Positions 31,989-42,293 of a DNA stretch of 64,000 nucleotides are shown here, piece by piece (the first letter of the stretch is position 1; each line of letters opens with the position of its first letter). The DNA is taken from assembly GCA_003971905.1 (NCBI GenBank), contig RSEE01000026.1, forward strand, positions 558,001-622,000, written 5' to 3'. The translations under genes and the position numbers were made by a program. Source of the stretch: Moniliella sp. 'wahieum'. Lineage: Eukaryota > Basidiomycota > Moniliellomycetes > Moniliellales > Moniliellaceae. The notes beneath the pieces are model-generated. The model had not been told where the DNA came from. It did no database searches and was given only the letters and a program-made list of their open reading frames with translations.

Positions 31989-32512
31989 CGAGGCGATATA
32001 GATTTGGTGTCAGTCGTCAGTCGTCAGTAGCCAGGCCATAGGGAGGTGCGCATCCCGGACCCATCGGCGCCAACTGTAACTCTCGAGACGTGTGTGAAGA
32101 TGGGGCCGTGGGCGGAGCTTTGACATGATGCGCATGCGCATGCGCACATACGCTTCTTTTGCCGGCAAATGGAGCCAGATGACGGATGACTGTTACGCGT
32201 CCCACTCGTAGGGGCATGGCTGAAGCGAAGGGGCGGTTATGGAGTAAGAGGCCCGACGGTGACGCGTGGGATGCAGCCCCAAATGGCTGTCGCGACAAGC
32301 GTCTCTCTGCCACTATGCCCGCCCGTGTCCCCAGCTGCGTCACATCCCCCCTCCTACCTACCCTGCACACCGCGCTCTCTCCGTCGCCCAACTGACAGTA
32401 TCGCATCGTCCTCTCGTATCTCATCCTCGCTATGCACACCACACCCTAGCCCTAGAATAAAAAACATTAAAAAACAAAGATGGTTCATGCGCTCTTGGGC
32501 CCATCCACATGT

Positions 32513-33430
32513 TTAGTTGGCAGACGAGATGTAGAACCACTTGTCCACCGACGGGTCGATCGCGGCCGGCGGCAGCGGGTTGGAGCGGGAACCTGGGTTC
32601 CGGGGCAAAGCCCTTGGTGCCCTGGAAGCGACATTGGTGATGGAGATGCTGCCAGGGTCCGAAGTGCCTTCCACCAGACGGGTCCAGGCCTCATGGCACT
32701 CGTGCACAATGCCCGTGGCGTAACGGCGGTTCTTAGCTTCGCCCGAGAACGCAAACTGGTTCTCCGGCTTGCCGTCGGGGATTTGTAGATGCGGAACCAT
32801 TCGTTGGTGGCGCGGATCAGACCTGGCAACTGGGTCTCTACATCCCAATGTCGTTTCAGCTTGGATGCGAGTGGGTCGTTGACATCAATCACAATCACCT
32901 TCCAGTCCGTCTCGCCCTCGTCCAGCAGCGCCATCACGCCCAGCACCTTGACCTGCTTCACCTGCCCGTGTAGCCCACTTGCTCTCCAATCTCGCACACG
33001 TCAACGGGTCATTGTCGCCCTTGGCCTTCGTGTCGGGTGCACTTGCTCCGGGTCCTCGTACGTCTGCGGGAAGGCACCGTAGTTCCAAATGTACCCCTTG
33101 TGCGGGAAGCAGTTGCGCACAAAGCGCAGCTTGCCCTTCTTAGTGTCTTGCTTGATCGGGTTCAGCGCATCGTCCTTGCTGATCTCCTGCTTGGCGTTCG
33201 ACCAGCGCGGAATCTCCACCACCATGTTCAGCACCGTCTTGTCCTCATTGGCGTAGAGCGGAATGTCGTGAAACGGCGACACGACCTTGCCCTGTTTTTC
33301 AATGTAGACGCGGTAGTCTGCGGCGCGTGGGGGTCAGCGGGGGCCGGTGGCACGGGACGGCAGGAGCAGAGAGGCGCAGCGTACCGAGGGTGTTGGCAGC
33401 GCCAACCTGATGGGTCTTGTACTCGGACAT
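32513..33430 (-). CDS. IPP1: Inorganic pyrophosphatase (family I)
   Basis: Soluble enzyme hydrolysing PPi to two phosphates, essential for pulling biosynthetic reactions. ATG 33430 ([15 protein letters not shown]) is followed by a 67-bp intron, 33318-33384 (GTACGC...CGCAG), then [20 protein letters not shown]. Conserved pieces: [51 protein letters not shown] (about 33080), [11 protein letters not shown] with metal-binding Asp residues (about 33010), [18 protein letters not shown] and [19 protein letters not shown]. Stop TAA at 32513. Length matches the roughly 285-residue fungal enzyme. Frame steps near 33035, 32995, 32840 and 32780; in each the next frame resumes the conserved sequence at once. 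Divergent from the SDR gene with a 480-bp shared promoter. Confidence 0.95.
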
Positions 33431-33670
33431 GGCGGGAGGTGGTTGGGGAGGGGTCCGAGCCAAGCCGCCGATTCAGAGCAGGAAGGAGGCAGCGACGGGG
33501 TGGCCAACTCACAGCCCCCGCGGCGGCTAACCCTAGAGGCGGTTGCGTGCGTCGTGGGGGCACCTGGCCTGTGCGCCGCCGCGCGGAGAAGCTCGGCCAT
33601 GTATATCGACGCCCAGTTCAGTTCATATTTCATTTCCGCATTGCGCATGCGTGCTCGCTCGCCCTGGCCG

Positions 33671-33708
33671 CACGTGACGCGTGACCCGTGATTAATGATT
33701 AATGATTC
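33671..33708. promoter_or_regulatory. CACGTGACGCGTGAC element and ATTAATGATT repeats in the IPP1/SDR divergent promoter
   Basis: CACGTG fused to ACGCGT, then GTGACCCGTG and three ATTAATG copies. It sits roughly midway between the two divergent start codons, so it can serve both. Function inferred. Confidence 0.4.
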
Positions 33709-33909
33709 CGCTCGGGGCGCAGGCGGCGAGTGTGGGGCATTTGCCCGGCGCACCCGGCTGTAGCACCCCCGCACGGACCGCGTAACGCACGCGAGCTTGC
33801 AACAGAGGACGCAATCACTAGCAAGACCCCCCGGCCCTCCGGTCCTCCTGCCCCCCCCCACTCCTCCTTCTCCCCCTTCATGCACCTCCAGCCCACCTTG
33901 CGCCAAGCC

Positions 33910-34758
33910 ATGTCCCGCCGCAACCTCGCCTTCTCCTCCTCCGCCCCGCCCCGTCTACCCGCTGGGCCAGGCCCCTGCCCACGCCCTCCCCGTGACCAAC
34001 ACATCGTCGTCGTCCTTGGCGCCGGTCCCGGCGTCGGGGGATGCGTTGCTACCCAATTTGCCCAGCTGGGCTACACTACAGCCCTCCTCTCCCGCAACCA
34101 GGCTCGCCTCGACGAGCAGGCGTCGCAGCTGCACGAACTTGCCTCGCAAGCTCTCGGTACCGACGCCGACGGTGTGCTGTCCAAGGGCTTTGCGTGTGAC
34201 GCCACTGACATGCAAGCCATTCGCTCCGCCATGGACGCTGTCGCGGCCTACTGGCCCCAGAAGAAACTCGGCACGGCAGTATACAATGCCTCGATTCGTG
34301 TTCGTCGCCCCTTTCTTGAACAGACCGACGAGGACATCCGCTCCTCCGTCGCTGGAAGCATCTATGGTGGCTGGGCGTTTGCCCAGGCCGCCCTGCGCGC
34401 CATGTCGGCGCACGGGCAAGGTGGCACGATCCTGGTTACCGGAGCCAGCGCCTCGATGCGCGGCCGGCCCGACTTTGCCTCGTTCAACGCGGCCAAAGCA
34501 GGTCTGCGCGCCATGACCCAGTCCATCGCCAAGGAGTGGCAGCCGCAAGGCGTGCATGTGGCGCACATTGTGATTGATGGCCTGATCGCCTCCAAGCGCG
34601 GCGGAAAAGTTGTTGGCGTTCCGGACGGACAGAGGTTCCCCGACCGCTTTGTTCTCCGTCCCGAGGAAATCGCCAAGACGTACCTCTTCCTCGCTCAGCA
34701 GGACCCGGATGTCTGGACCCATGAGGTCGACCTCCGCCCGGCCAATGAGCACTTTTAG
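33910..34758 (+). CDS. Short-chain dehydrogenase/reductase (divergent active site)
   Basis: Rossmann-fold NAD(P)-dependent oxidoreductase, substrate unknown, single intact frame of 282 codons. GAGPGVG (GxxxGxG cofactor loop) follows the first strand IVVVL; then YNAS at the usual NNAG position, TGASASM with the catalytic serine region, and FNAAKAG where the YxxxK motif should be. The active-site tyrosine is therefore replaced by Phe while Lys is kept. GVHVAHIVIDGLI after helix F resembles a bacterial/fungal SDR group whose members often have S-F-xx-A-K here. Start chosen at ATG 33910 (GCCATGTCC context); 33880 is in frame and possible, adding ten residues. Divergent from IPP1. Confidence 0.88.
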   Translation: MSRRNLAFSSSAPPRLPAGPGPCPRPPRDQHIVVVLGAGPGVGGCVATQFAQLGYTTALLSRNQARLDEQASQLHELASQALGTDADGVLSKGFACDATDMQAIRSAMDAVAAYWPQKKLGTAVYNASIRVRRPFLEQTDEDIRSSVAGSIYGGWAFAQAALRAMSAHGQGGTILVTGASASMRGRPDFASFNAAKAGLRAMTQSIAKEWQPQGVHVAHIVIDGLIASKRGGKVVGVPDGQRFPDRFVLRPEEIAKTYLFLAQQDPDVWTHEVDLRPANEHF

Positions 34759-35357
34759 GATGGAATCTCGCTGGACACTTTTTGAACCCCGATTGAGAGA
34801 TGCACTGGGTTTTGTTTGGCTTTTTGATAGTTCGTTTTTTTAGGTGGTCAGAGAAGATCTCATCACGGCCATGGTTGGTGCCTGTAGATTTTCATCAGAT
34901 CAGATATGTTTTTGAGTCAGAGGTCAGCTCATGCAGGAGCGTGGGCTATAGATGGTCCTGTCGTTTGTGCACTTTTGCTGCGCGGGCAGATCCGGCGCTT
35001 GCGTCTTATTCGCATTCGTATTTGCCCACCGGCCTTAGCCATCCAGCGGGCCGCGTGAAAGAAGGCCCAAAGGTGGAGGTGACTTTTTTTTGGAAGAAGG
35101 CGGCGCTGGGGGCAAGCGGGCGAGGCGGCAGGGCGTGTCACTTTTGTCTGTGTGGTGGTTGCTGGCCTCAGAACTGTCAAGCTTGACTTGCGTATACTCA
35201 GGTGAAGCGTGTGACGTCACATGTACGCTTTAAGTACGATCAATTACGATTCCGCTCTCCATTTTTTTTCGGCAACCAAGACACGCGGAATGGCGGGTGG
35301 ACTAGAGTGGATCTCGGTAGACAACCGAGGCCGCGGCTAGGGCGCCTCTCCACCTCC
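34759..35357. other. Intergenic spacer between SDR and BCD1
   Basis: 3' region of the SDR and 5' region of BCD1. It contains GTGACGTCACATG near 35209-35222, a plausible CRE/ATF-like TGACGTCA site about 140 bp upstream of the BCD1 ATG. No gene seen. Confidence 0.5.
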
Positions 35358-37251
35358 ATGTCGCTCGGCCAGTGCGTTGTCTGCCACACGCCGCCGCCAA
35401 GTACAAATGCCCGCTTTGTGGGGCATCAGGAGCGACGTGCAGCGTGTCCTGCAGTCGCTCTCATAAGGATGGCCACCACGGCTCCAGCGCCACCCAGGCC
35501 GCCGGGAGCACGGGCTCTGTTCTCATCTTTTCCTCAGGTCGCATCCGCCGCTTTGGCCGATGCCCATCCCTCGTCCGTGTCGTCCATATCGTCCACGTTG
35601 CCCAAGTTGGGCGAGCAGGAGCTGCTACAGGACTATGTGTTCCTGAGCCAAATGACCCGACACGTCACCTCGGTCGGGCGCGAGCTGGCGCAGGCACCCT
35701 GGGCGCGCGAAGGCGTGGAGAAGAGTGCCCTGGTCACGCATGCCGGCCCCGCTGCCGCGGCGGAACTGGCACTGCAACAGCGCGAACGGGAACAAAGGAT
35801 GGCTCAGCGAGGCGGCCATGGCGGCCGCGGTCGTGGTGGCCGAGGAGGCGGGTCCGGAACGAGTGCCGTCCCGTCGCGCGTGCAAGCCCGACGAGACTTT
35901 TATGCGAAACAGGCTCGGTACCTCCGTGTCCCCCTCTTGCTCCTACCGCTTGGCATGGAGCAGGCGATGAAGAACCGATCGGGATGGGTGAGAAAGTATG
36001 TGGCCGGTTTGGGTTTGAGTTCATGTGTGGGAGGCATGGTAGTGCTGACCCTGTTCTTTTTGTGTCTGATTTCTTTATTATCGCAGTACGATGCAGATGG
36101 AGTACACGATTCAAATTAGCCTGCCCGGACGCGGTTCCGACGCGCGCGACACAATTTTCGTCCATCATCAACCCCGGATACACTCCCTCTTGCTCTCCTT
36201 CTCGACAAGTTGGAGCGCCAGAGCAGGCCAGGCTCCACTGGCGCCACTCCTCACTCCTCTTCTCCCTCTGAAGCCCAAGCCGGCGGTGGTGGGAAACCAA
36301 GAAAACGCAAACGCAAAGCACCGGACGACACTGCACCAGCCCCGGACATCCCCGCCGCGTCGGAAGCCACGACTGCGCCACGTATCTGGACCGTGACTCG
36401 CACTGTCCTCCTGGACCTTCTCACCCGCCTCGCTCAAGCGTGCGATACGCATCGAACCCCCGCGCAGGCCCAGGCGCGCGCACACAAGCTCTTGCCCACC
36501 CTCCTTTGCCCTCCGGCTGCAACGTCCAATCCCACCTCAGCACCCTCCCCCGAGTCAGACACGGTCTGTGTCAGCCTTGCATCTGTGTCCAGGAGACTGG
36601 CCCTTCTTCTGCCCCTGGCCAAGGTGGCGCTGCGCAACGAGAGTACGACCAAGTACGTCGAGTGGTACCAGCGCCAGCTGGCTTCCGGTCAGGTGGAGCG
36701 CTACGATCCTACCAAACCGGCGGCTGACGACGCATGCAATGCATCCAACGCATCCAATGCCCATTCGTCCACGCCAGCACCCGTTTCGGCACCTCGTTCT
36801 CCTCGGCGCTGCTCAGCAGCTTAGCTGCCCAACTGGGCACCGCGCCTGTCCCGGCCGCCGGGGCGGGCCGCGCCGGCGTGTCGCCAGCCCCGCAGAAGGA
36901 GAAGGACCCCGAACCGTCTCGCCGCGCACGTTCCTCCGTCTTCCTGCGCGGCGCGGGGTGCAGCAGGCTCTGCAGGGCATCCCGCCCGGGTGGGGCATGG
37001 TCGAGTACCCGGCGCTGGAGCTGTGGCTGGCAGACGAACTGCCAGCACACGTCCATGAGTGGCTTCGCCCGCCAGGGCAGGCCGAGGCAGCCTCGTCGGA
37101 GAGCTCGATGGAGGAAGAAGAGAAGGAGGCGGCGGCGGAGGTGGAGGTGGAGGTGGAGGTGGCGCCGGAGCCAGAGCCTCCCACAGCCGCGCCCTCGCTC
37201 CCACTGGGACTGGGACTCGGGGCGTATGGGTCCGACTCGGAAGAGGAGTAA
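35358..37251 (+). CDS. BCD1: Box C/D snoRNA assembly protein BCD1 (HIT zinc finger)
   Basis: Nuclear assembly factor for box C/D snoRNPs (yeast Bcd1, human ZNHIT6). The start MSLGQCVVCHTPPP continues, after a frame step in a GCC run (about 35398), as KYKCPLCG...TCSVSCSRSHK: a complete HIT-type zinc finger. A Gly/Arg-rich stretch follows (RGGHGGRGRGGRGG, about 35810-35860), then FYAKQARYLRVPLLLLPLGME and NRSGW. Intron 35996-36086 (GTATGTGG...ATCGCAG) restores VRN-TMQMEYTIQISLPG and DTIFVHHQPRIHSLL, the BCD1 pattern. Near the end GMVEYPALELWL matches the family's final 'EYPTL' block, followed by an acidic Glu/Val tail and stop 37251. At roughly 600 residues it is longer than yeast Bcd1 because of low-complexity inserts. 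Frame steps near 35398, 35480, 36205 and 36800. Confidence 0.88.
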
Positions 37252-37534
37252 TTAAAGTAATTGAAAGGAATTCTTGCCACTGGTTGCGTAGTAGGCTGGG
37301 CCGCCGGATGCCGACGGCGTCGTGCCGGGGTCGGCCGGTCATCGTCATCGATCATCAATCATGGACCACGATGACGACCACGTCTTCAGCTGGTCATATG
37401 ACCAGCATGTCCCACACCGGCGCTTTCGTTCGTGTCCATGTCGTTGGGATGTCCTTACCAGCGTAGCCGCCCCCAGCGCACTCTGTGCTCAGGAGCAGCG
37501 CACCATTGCTCATTAGCTATCGAGTACGCAGGCC

Positions 37535-37566
37535 GAAGTGAGAAGTGCGAAGTGCGAAGTGCGAAT
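37535..37566. repeat. (GAAGTGC)n heptamer array
   Basis: Four copies (one GAAGTGA variant) in the spacer upstream of the CaM-kinase gene. Confidence 0.85.
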
Positions 37567-37630
37567 GCTTTGCGTGTCCACGGCACTGACTGGGTTACTG
37601 ATTCCTCGATTCTCCGTCGCTTTGTGGATG

Positions 37631-37765
37631 TGACAGCATGTGACATGTGACGTGTGACAGGTGACAGGTCACATGACCGGCATGCCACCGTGCCAGCCAA
37701 CGGCTTGCTGGGTGGCATTGCCCCGCACTGCGCCATCACGTGTCACATGTCACGCATCATCGATC
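37631..37765. promoter_or_regulatory. Repeated CATGTGAC/GTGACAGGTGAC elements upstream of the CaM kinase
   Basis: At least six TGACATG/GTGAC words in tandem and inverted orientation (37634-37676 and 37738-37752), followed by ATCATCGATCAATCATC. They lie 350-470 bp upstream of the CaM-kinase start. Regulatory role inferred from recurrence in other upstream regions of the window. Confidence 0.35.
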
Positions 37766-38106
37766 AATCATCAATGGAGATCACCGGTTTTGATCACCCG
37801 GCGCCGGTGACATCAGCGATGCCCCGCTCGGGGGAAGAAGTGAGTACGGAGCAGTGCCGATCATCCATGGCGGTGTCGATCGCTGAGGGGCAGACGCTGC
37901 GCAGCAGGGCTGCTGGGCCTCCGAAGAGAGGCGCCACGCTCAGCCGAGGCAGTGAAGCTTCAACTTCAACTTCAAGCTCCAAGTGCAGACCAGGAGGCTC
38001 AACCTCAGGCACAACACCTCCGCCGCCGTTGCGCCCCCGCGTCCTCTGCTCCGCCTGCTCCGTCCCCCTCCCCACCACCACCACCACCACCACCACCGCC
38101 GCTGCC

Positions 38107-39264
38107 ATGGCCTCCTCTGCTGCTTCTGCTGCGGCTGCCCCGCCCGCGCCCCCACCCGCCACGACGGCCCCCTGTGCCTACCGCACCGGCCGTGTCCTGG
38201 GCCAGGGCACGTACGCCGTCGTCAAGGAGGCCCAGCGCATCTCTGATGGCCAGCTCCTCGCCTGCAAGGTCATCTCCAAGAAGCTCATGGCCGGCCGCGA
38301 ACACATGATCCGCCAGGAGATCCAGGCGCTCAAGCGCGTCTCCCAGCACCATCGCCACATTGTCACCCTCGTCGACTACTTTGAGACGCTCAACAACCTC
38401 TACCTTGTCACCGACCTCTGCACGGGCGGCGAGTTGTTTGACCGCATCTGCGATCGCGGCAACTACTACGAAAAGGATGCTGCTCATTTGGTCCGTGTCG
38501 TGGCCGAGGCCGTCAAGTACCTGCACGACCAGGGCATTGTCCACCGCGACCTCAAGCCGGAAAATCTATGTTCCGTGACAAGTCCGAAGATGCCGACCTG
38601 CTCATTGCCGACTTTGGTCTCTCTCTCGCGTCGTCGACAGTACCAAGATCACCCTCCTCTCCACCACCTGCGGTACCCCGGGCTACATGGCACCGGAAAT
38701 CTTTAAAAAGACGGGCCACAGTTTTCCTGTGGACATGTGGGCGTTGGGGGTGATCACTTACTTTTGCTCTGTGGCTATACCCCCTTTGATCGCGACTCGT
38801 CTGTCGCCGAGATGGCGGCAATCGTGTCGGGGGACTATCGTACGAGCCAGAGGTCTACTGGGAAGGCGTTTCAGCCACCGCCCGTGACTTTATCGACCAC
38901 CTCTTGGTCGTTGACCCGGCCCAACGCATGACGGCCGACCAAGCGCTCGCCCACCCTTGGCTCGTCCACATCACTGCAGATGGTCCCGCGCCCAGCGCTG
39001 TGGAAGGTGCTATCGGTGCGCCCGAAAAGGACTTGCTGCCCGGTATGAAGACGGCGTTCAATGCCAAGCGCACCTTCCGCAAGGCCGTCAATGGCATCCG
39101 TCTCATGAACCGACTCAAATCGGTCACCCAGGAGCATCAGCGCCAACTCGCTGAGGCCGAGGCTCAAACCCACTCTGTCCCCCGCGACGACCTGGATGAC
39201 CTCCAACGAGCCATGCAAGCCAACGAGAGCGAGGAGACACCAGAATGTGTTGGTACAGCAATAG
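38107..39264 (+). CDS. Ca2+/calmodulin-dependent protein kinase (CMK-type)
   Basis: Ser/Thr kinase of the CaMK group, expected to be activated by Ca2+/calmodulin in the cytosol. ATG 38107 lies in GCCATGG context. After an Ala/Pro-rich leader: RVLGQGTYAVVKEA (Gly loop), LACKVISKK (catalytic Lys), GGELFDRICDRGNYYEKDA, IVHRDLKPENL (about 38565), ADLLIADFGLSL (about 38610), TTCGTPGYMAPEIFKKTGHSFPVDMWALGVITYF (38660-38765), CGYTPFDRDS, DPAQRMTADQALAHPWL, then FNAKRTFRKAVNGIRLMNRLKS (about 39055-39120). The last stretch is a basic amphipathic helix typical of the autoinhibitory/CaM-binding segment. Frame steps near 38570, 38640, 38770 and 38850. After QANESEETPE the frame either runs on to 39716 through T-rich UTR-like sequence or, with one more step, stops at 39262-39264; I prefer the latter. 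Confidence 0.9.
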
Positions 39265-40974
39265 TCTCATCGTTCGGATCGGCTTTGCCATGCGCAGACT
39301 CGCGCTCTTTCTCTTCCATTCTTCATTTCCTCATCTCTCCTCCACCCTGGATCACGGAGCGCTTGCTCTTTTCGCACTCCTTTTCCCTTCCTTGCCACAA
39401 CCCACCTCTTTGTCGTGGCAGTTTCCCTTTTTTCTCTTTCTCTTTCTCTCTTACCGCCTGCGGGTGTCCGGGTCCCCTTTGTCCTTCCTTGGTCCGTCCG
39501 GGGTTTCCTTTGCTCTACCTCCCAAAGGGGGCTACGCACAGGGCCCCAACTGTTACCCTTTTCCTGCGTTCGACGGTACAGCCAGCACCTTCTGTTTGTG
39601 TACTCGCCTGCTGGCTTGGCTTTTGTCTTGTCCCCTCTCGGTCTGAGCACTCATTTCCCCTTTCTTCTCCCATGCACTACCGCGTGTATTCCCCCCACCC
39701 CCCCCACCCCACCTAGCTCTCCGTGCGCACCTCAATCGCATTGACGTGGGTTGGTGTTTTGTCCTCCTCCTTCTGCGGCCAGAGGGGAGCGGAAACAAAA
39801 GACTGGACCTGCTTGCGCTTCTCCCGCCTCTTCTCACTCTAAGCTATGCACCATCTTGCAACGGACCCTCTACCCCTTGTCGGGTGGCAGAGGCAACTAC
39901 CAAACCGGCACGAACCACCAGACGGCCACGCCACGCATCCTGTATGTGTATCACAGGCAGGACGCCTCGATGCCTCGATGCCTCGATGATCGATGACGCT
40001 AGCAGCGACCTAGGGAGCATACGTTGCCTCCGATCTCATTTGCTCCATGTGCAAAACGGAATGCAGATGGGGGGTAGTTACGGTGCCTTTGTCGTTCATA
40101 GGCCAGGCGTGATCTGAGAGGCAGTGGGGGAACGTGGCCCAGATCGGGGCGGGGAAGGGTGCGGGGCGCGTGGGGGTGGTGGCGCACGGTGGTGGCGCTC
40201 CGTGGCGTGTGATGCATGATGTGACAGAGTTCTGGCCAGGAAGGCAGGGGCGGCCATTACGCGTTACATGTTACAAGGTACGAGAGGGCAATAGATAGAC
40301 CCAGATCCACAGAGGGCGTCGAGAGATGCTTACCGGTTACCACAACACAGATGGCGCCCGCGGCCATCTTGTCGCACGCTATCGACATATTTGTCCACAT
40401 TGCCTCGCTGACCGGTGCCGGTCGGCGGCTAGATGCTGGTCCGCACGAGGTGCCACTCGGGTCAAAGGCTGCTAGCAGCCTCCTCAGGCCTGAGCCTCAG
40501 GCCTCATCGACCTCATCATTGTCTGGCGGGCAAGAGATGACATCGCGCGGCTCCGTACCCAGAAAGCAACGGGCGAGCGAAGATGAGTGCCGGCTGACCG
40601 TGCTGGCCATCAACGGCCATGGCCCAAAGGACGCTTTATATGGCACACACCTCGGCAAAACGCTCGGCCGTCGCCGAAAGAGAATGCTGGCAGATATGTA
40701 CTAGCTACGGCAGGCATCCAAGATCTCTCTATCAGGTGGTGGGCCGCTCGGTGCTGCGATTGGCGTGGGGCAGCAGGAGCTGACATCCCCGCGTAGGTGG
40801 GCCTAAGAAATAGGTTTCGTAGGGTCAAGTCTATCGAGAAGAAGGAGGCGAAGGCAGCCAAAATGAAGGAAGAGCAGAACTCGTTGTAGGTCCATATCAT
40901 AGATCCCACAGCAAAAAAAACAGCTCAACGGGGCTGCCAAAAGCGCGTCATAGGGGTAGGGGGGTGGCTAGAGG
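39265..40974. other. Convergent intergenic region, no gene recognised
   Basis: 3' regions of the CaM kinase (+) and PDA1 (-). 39280-39720 is strongly T/C-rich on the plus strand. CTCGATGC octamers lie at 39964-39990. A 117-codon plus-strand frame at 40351-40704 starts with ATG but has no recognisable motif or homologue I can name; left as unsupported. Confidence 0.45.
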
Positions 40975-42293
40975 TTACCGGTAGGCAAACGAGTGAGACT
41001 CGCTCGTCTCGCGACCACGGAGCTTGGGGGGTTCGGAACCCGGAATGTAAATGTCGGTCCACAGCTTGGACATGGGCGGTTCCGGCGACTGTTTCGCCTG
41101 CTCACCGCCTCGTCGACAATCTGTTTGGCGTGCTTGTCGATCGCCTTGATCTCTTCCTCCGACTTAATGCCCCACTCGAGCAGCTTGGACTTGAGGCCCT
41201 GGATGGGGTCGGCCGACGTTCGCATCCGCTGGATCCTCCCGGGTACGGTAGGTCGTGCCGGGGTCAGAGAGTGAGTGGCCACCGTACCGGTACGTGGTCA
41301 GCTCCATCACCAACGGGCCCTTACCCGAGGTGGTGTACTCGCGCGCCCACTGCGTCGCCTGGCGCACGGCCAACACGTCCATCGCGTTGACTTGCAGCCC
41401 AGGAATCACATCCCCACGCTCGTAGAATTTGGTGTTCATCGACGAGCGTTCGGCCGAGGTGCCCATGCCGTACTTGTTGTTCTCGCACACAAACACACAC
41501 GGCAACTTCCACAGCTGGGCCATGTTGAATGCCTCAAACACCTGGCCCTGGTTCGACGCGCCGTCGCCATAAAGCGCAAAGGTGGCGTGGAGGTGCCGAG
41601 GTACTTTGGGTAAATGCCAGGCCGGCCCCGACGGGCACTTGGGCGCCCACAATCCCGTTCCCACCAAAGAAGGTCTTGGTAAACATGTGCATTGAGCCTC
41701 CCTGCCCTGGCTGATGCCGCGTCGCGACCAACAGTTCGGCCATGACTGTAGATTGACCCGCCGCGCAGCACGGCAAACGGATGGCAGCGTACGAGGTGAT
41801 GAGCAAATCCTCTGGTGTCATGGCAAAGTGCATGCCGGTCGCCACGGCTTCTTGGCCAATGGCCAAGTGGCAAAACCCACGAATCACACTTTTGCTTGTA
41901 CAGCGCATCGGCCGCCATCTCCATCCGACGCATCTGGACCATCGTGTCGTACATGTTGACCAGCTCCTCCTTGGTCGTGGGAGCGTCAGACCAGGACCAC
42001 CGCCTGCGCAGCCAGCTTCCACTCATGGAAACTCTGCTGACAAGCTGCACCTCAAACCGTTCCTGGGCGCTCAGGGACGGGCTGGCCAGGTCGCCGAGTC
42101 GGCGGGTGGATGGCGCGCGATAACGACGGAGGCAGCCGGGCAGCCGGCGACTAGAGGTAGATGACCGAGGAGCAGGGAGAGGGTCAGCCGCGCTCCCCAC
42201 TGCACGCACTACACGACGGGCAAACGAAAGAAAGAGCAGAGGACTCACCGTCGTGCGCAGAACAGGACGGACGAAGGGACGGACAAAGGACAT
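40975..42293 (-). CDS. PDA1: Pyruvate dehydrogenase E1 component, alpha subunit (mitochondrial)
   Basis: ThPP-dependent E1 alpha, converting pyruvate to acetyl-CoA with E1 beta, E2 and E3 in the mitochondrial matrix. [15 protein letters not shown] is an Arg-rich, acid-free presequence; intron 42151-42248 (GTGAGT...CTCTAG) follows it. Conserved blocks in order: [27 protein letters not shown] (about 41960-41890), [44 protein letters not shown] (about 41700-41620), [19 protein letters not shown] with the ThPP motif start GDG (about 41570), [47 protein letters not shown] (phosphorylation loop, about 41270) and the ending [22 protein letters not shown]. Stop TAA at 40975. Frame steps near 41895, 41790, 41590, 41225 and 41085. 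Confidence 0.96.

Noticed and set aside
33955-34752. 265-codon minus-strand ORF
   Set aside because: Shadow of the SDR gene; the plus strand has the Rossmann motifs and a proper start context.
40351-40704. 117-codon plus-strand ORF as a gene
   Set aside because: Starts with ATG but has no recognisable domain, no context signal and an ordinary random-like composition; not enough to call.
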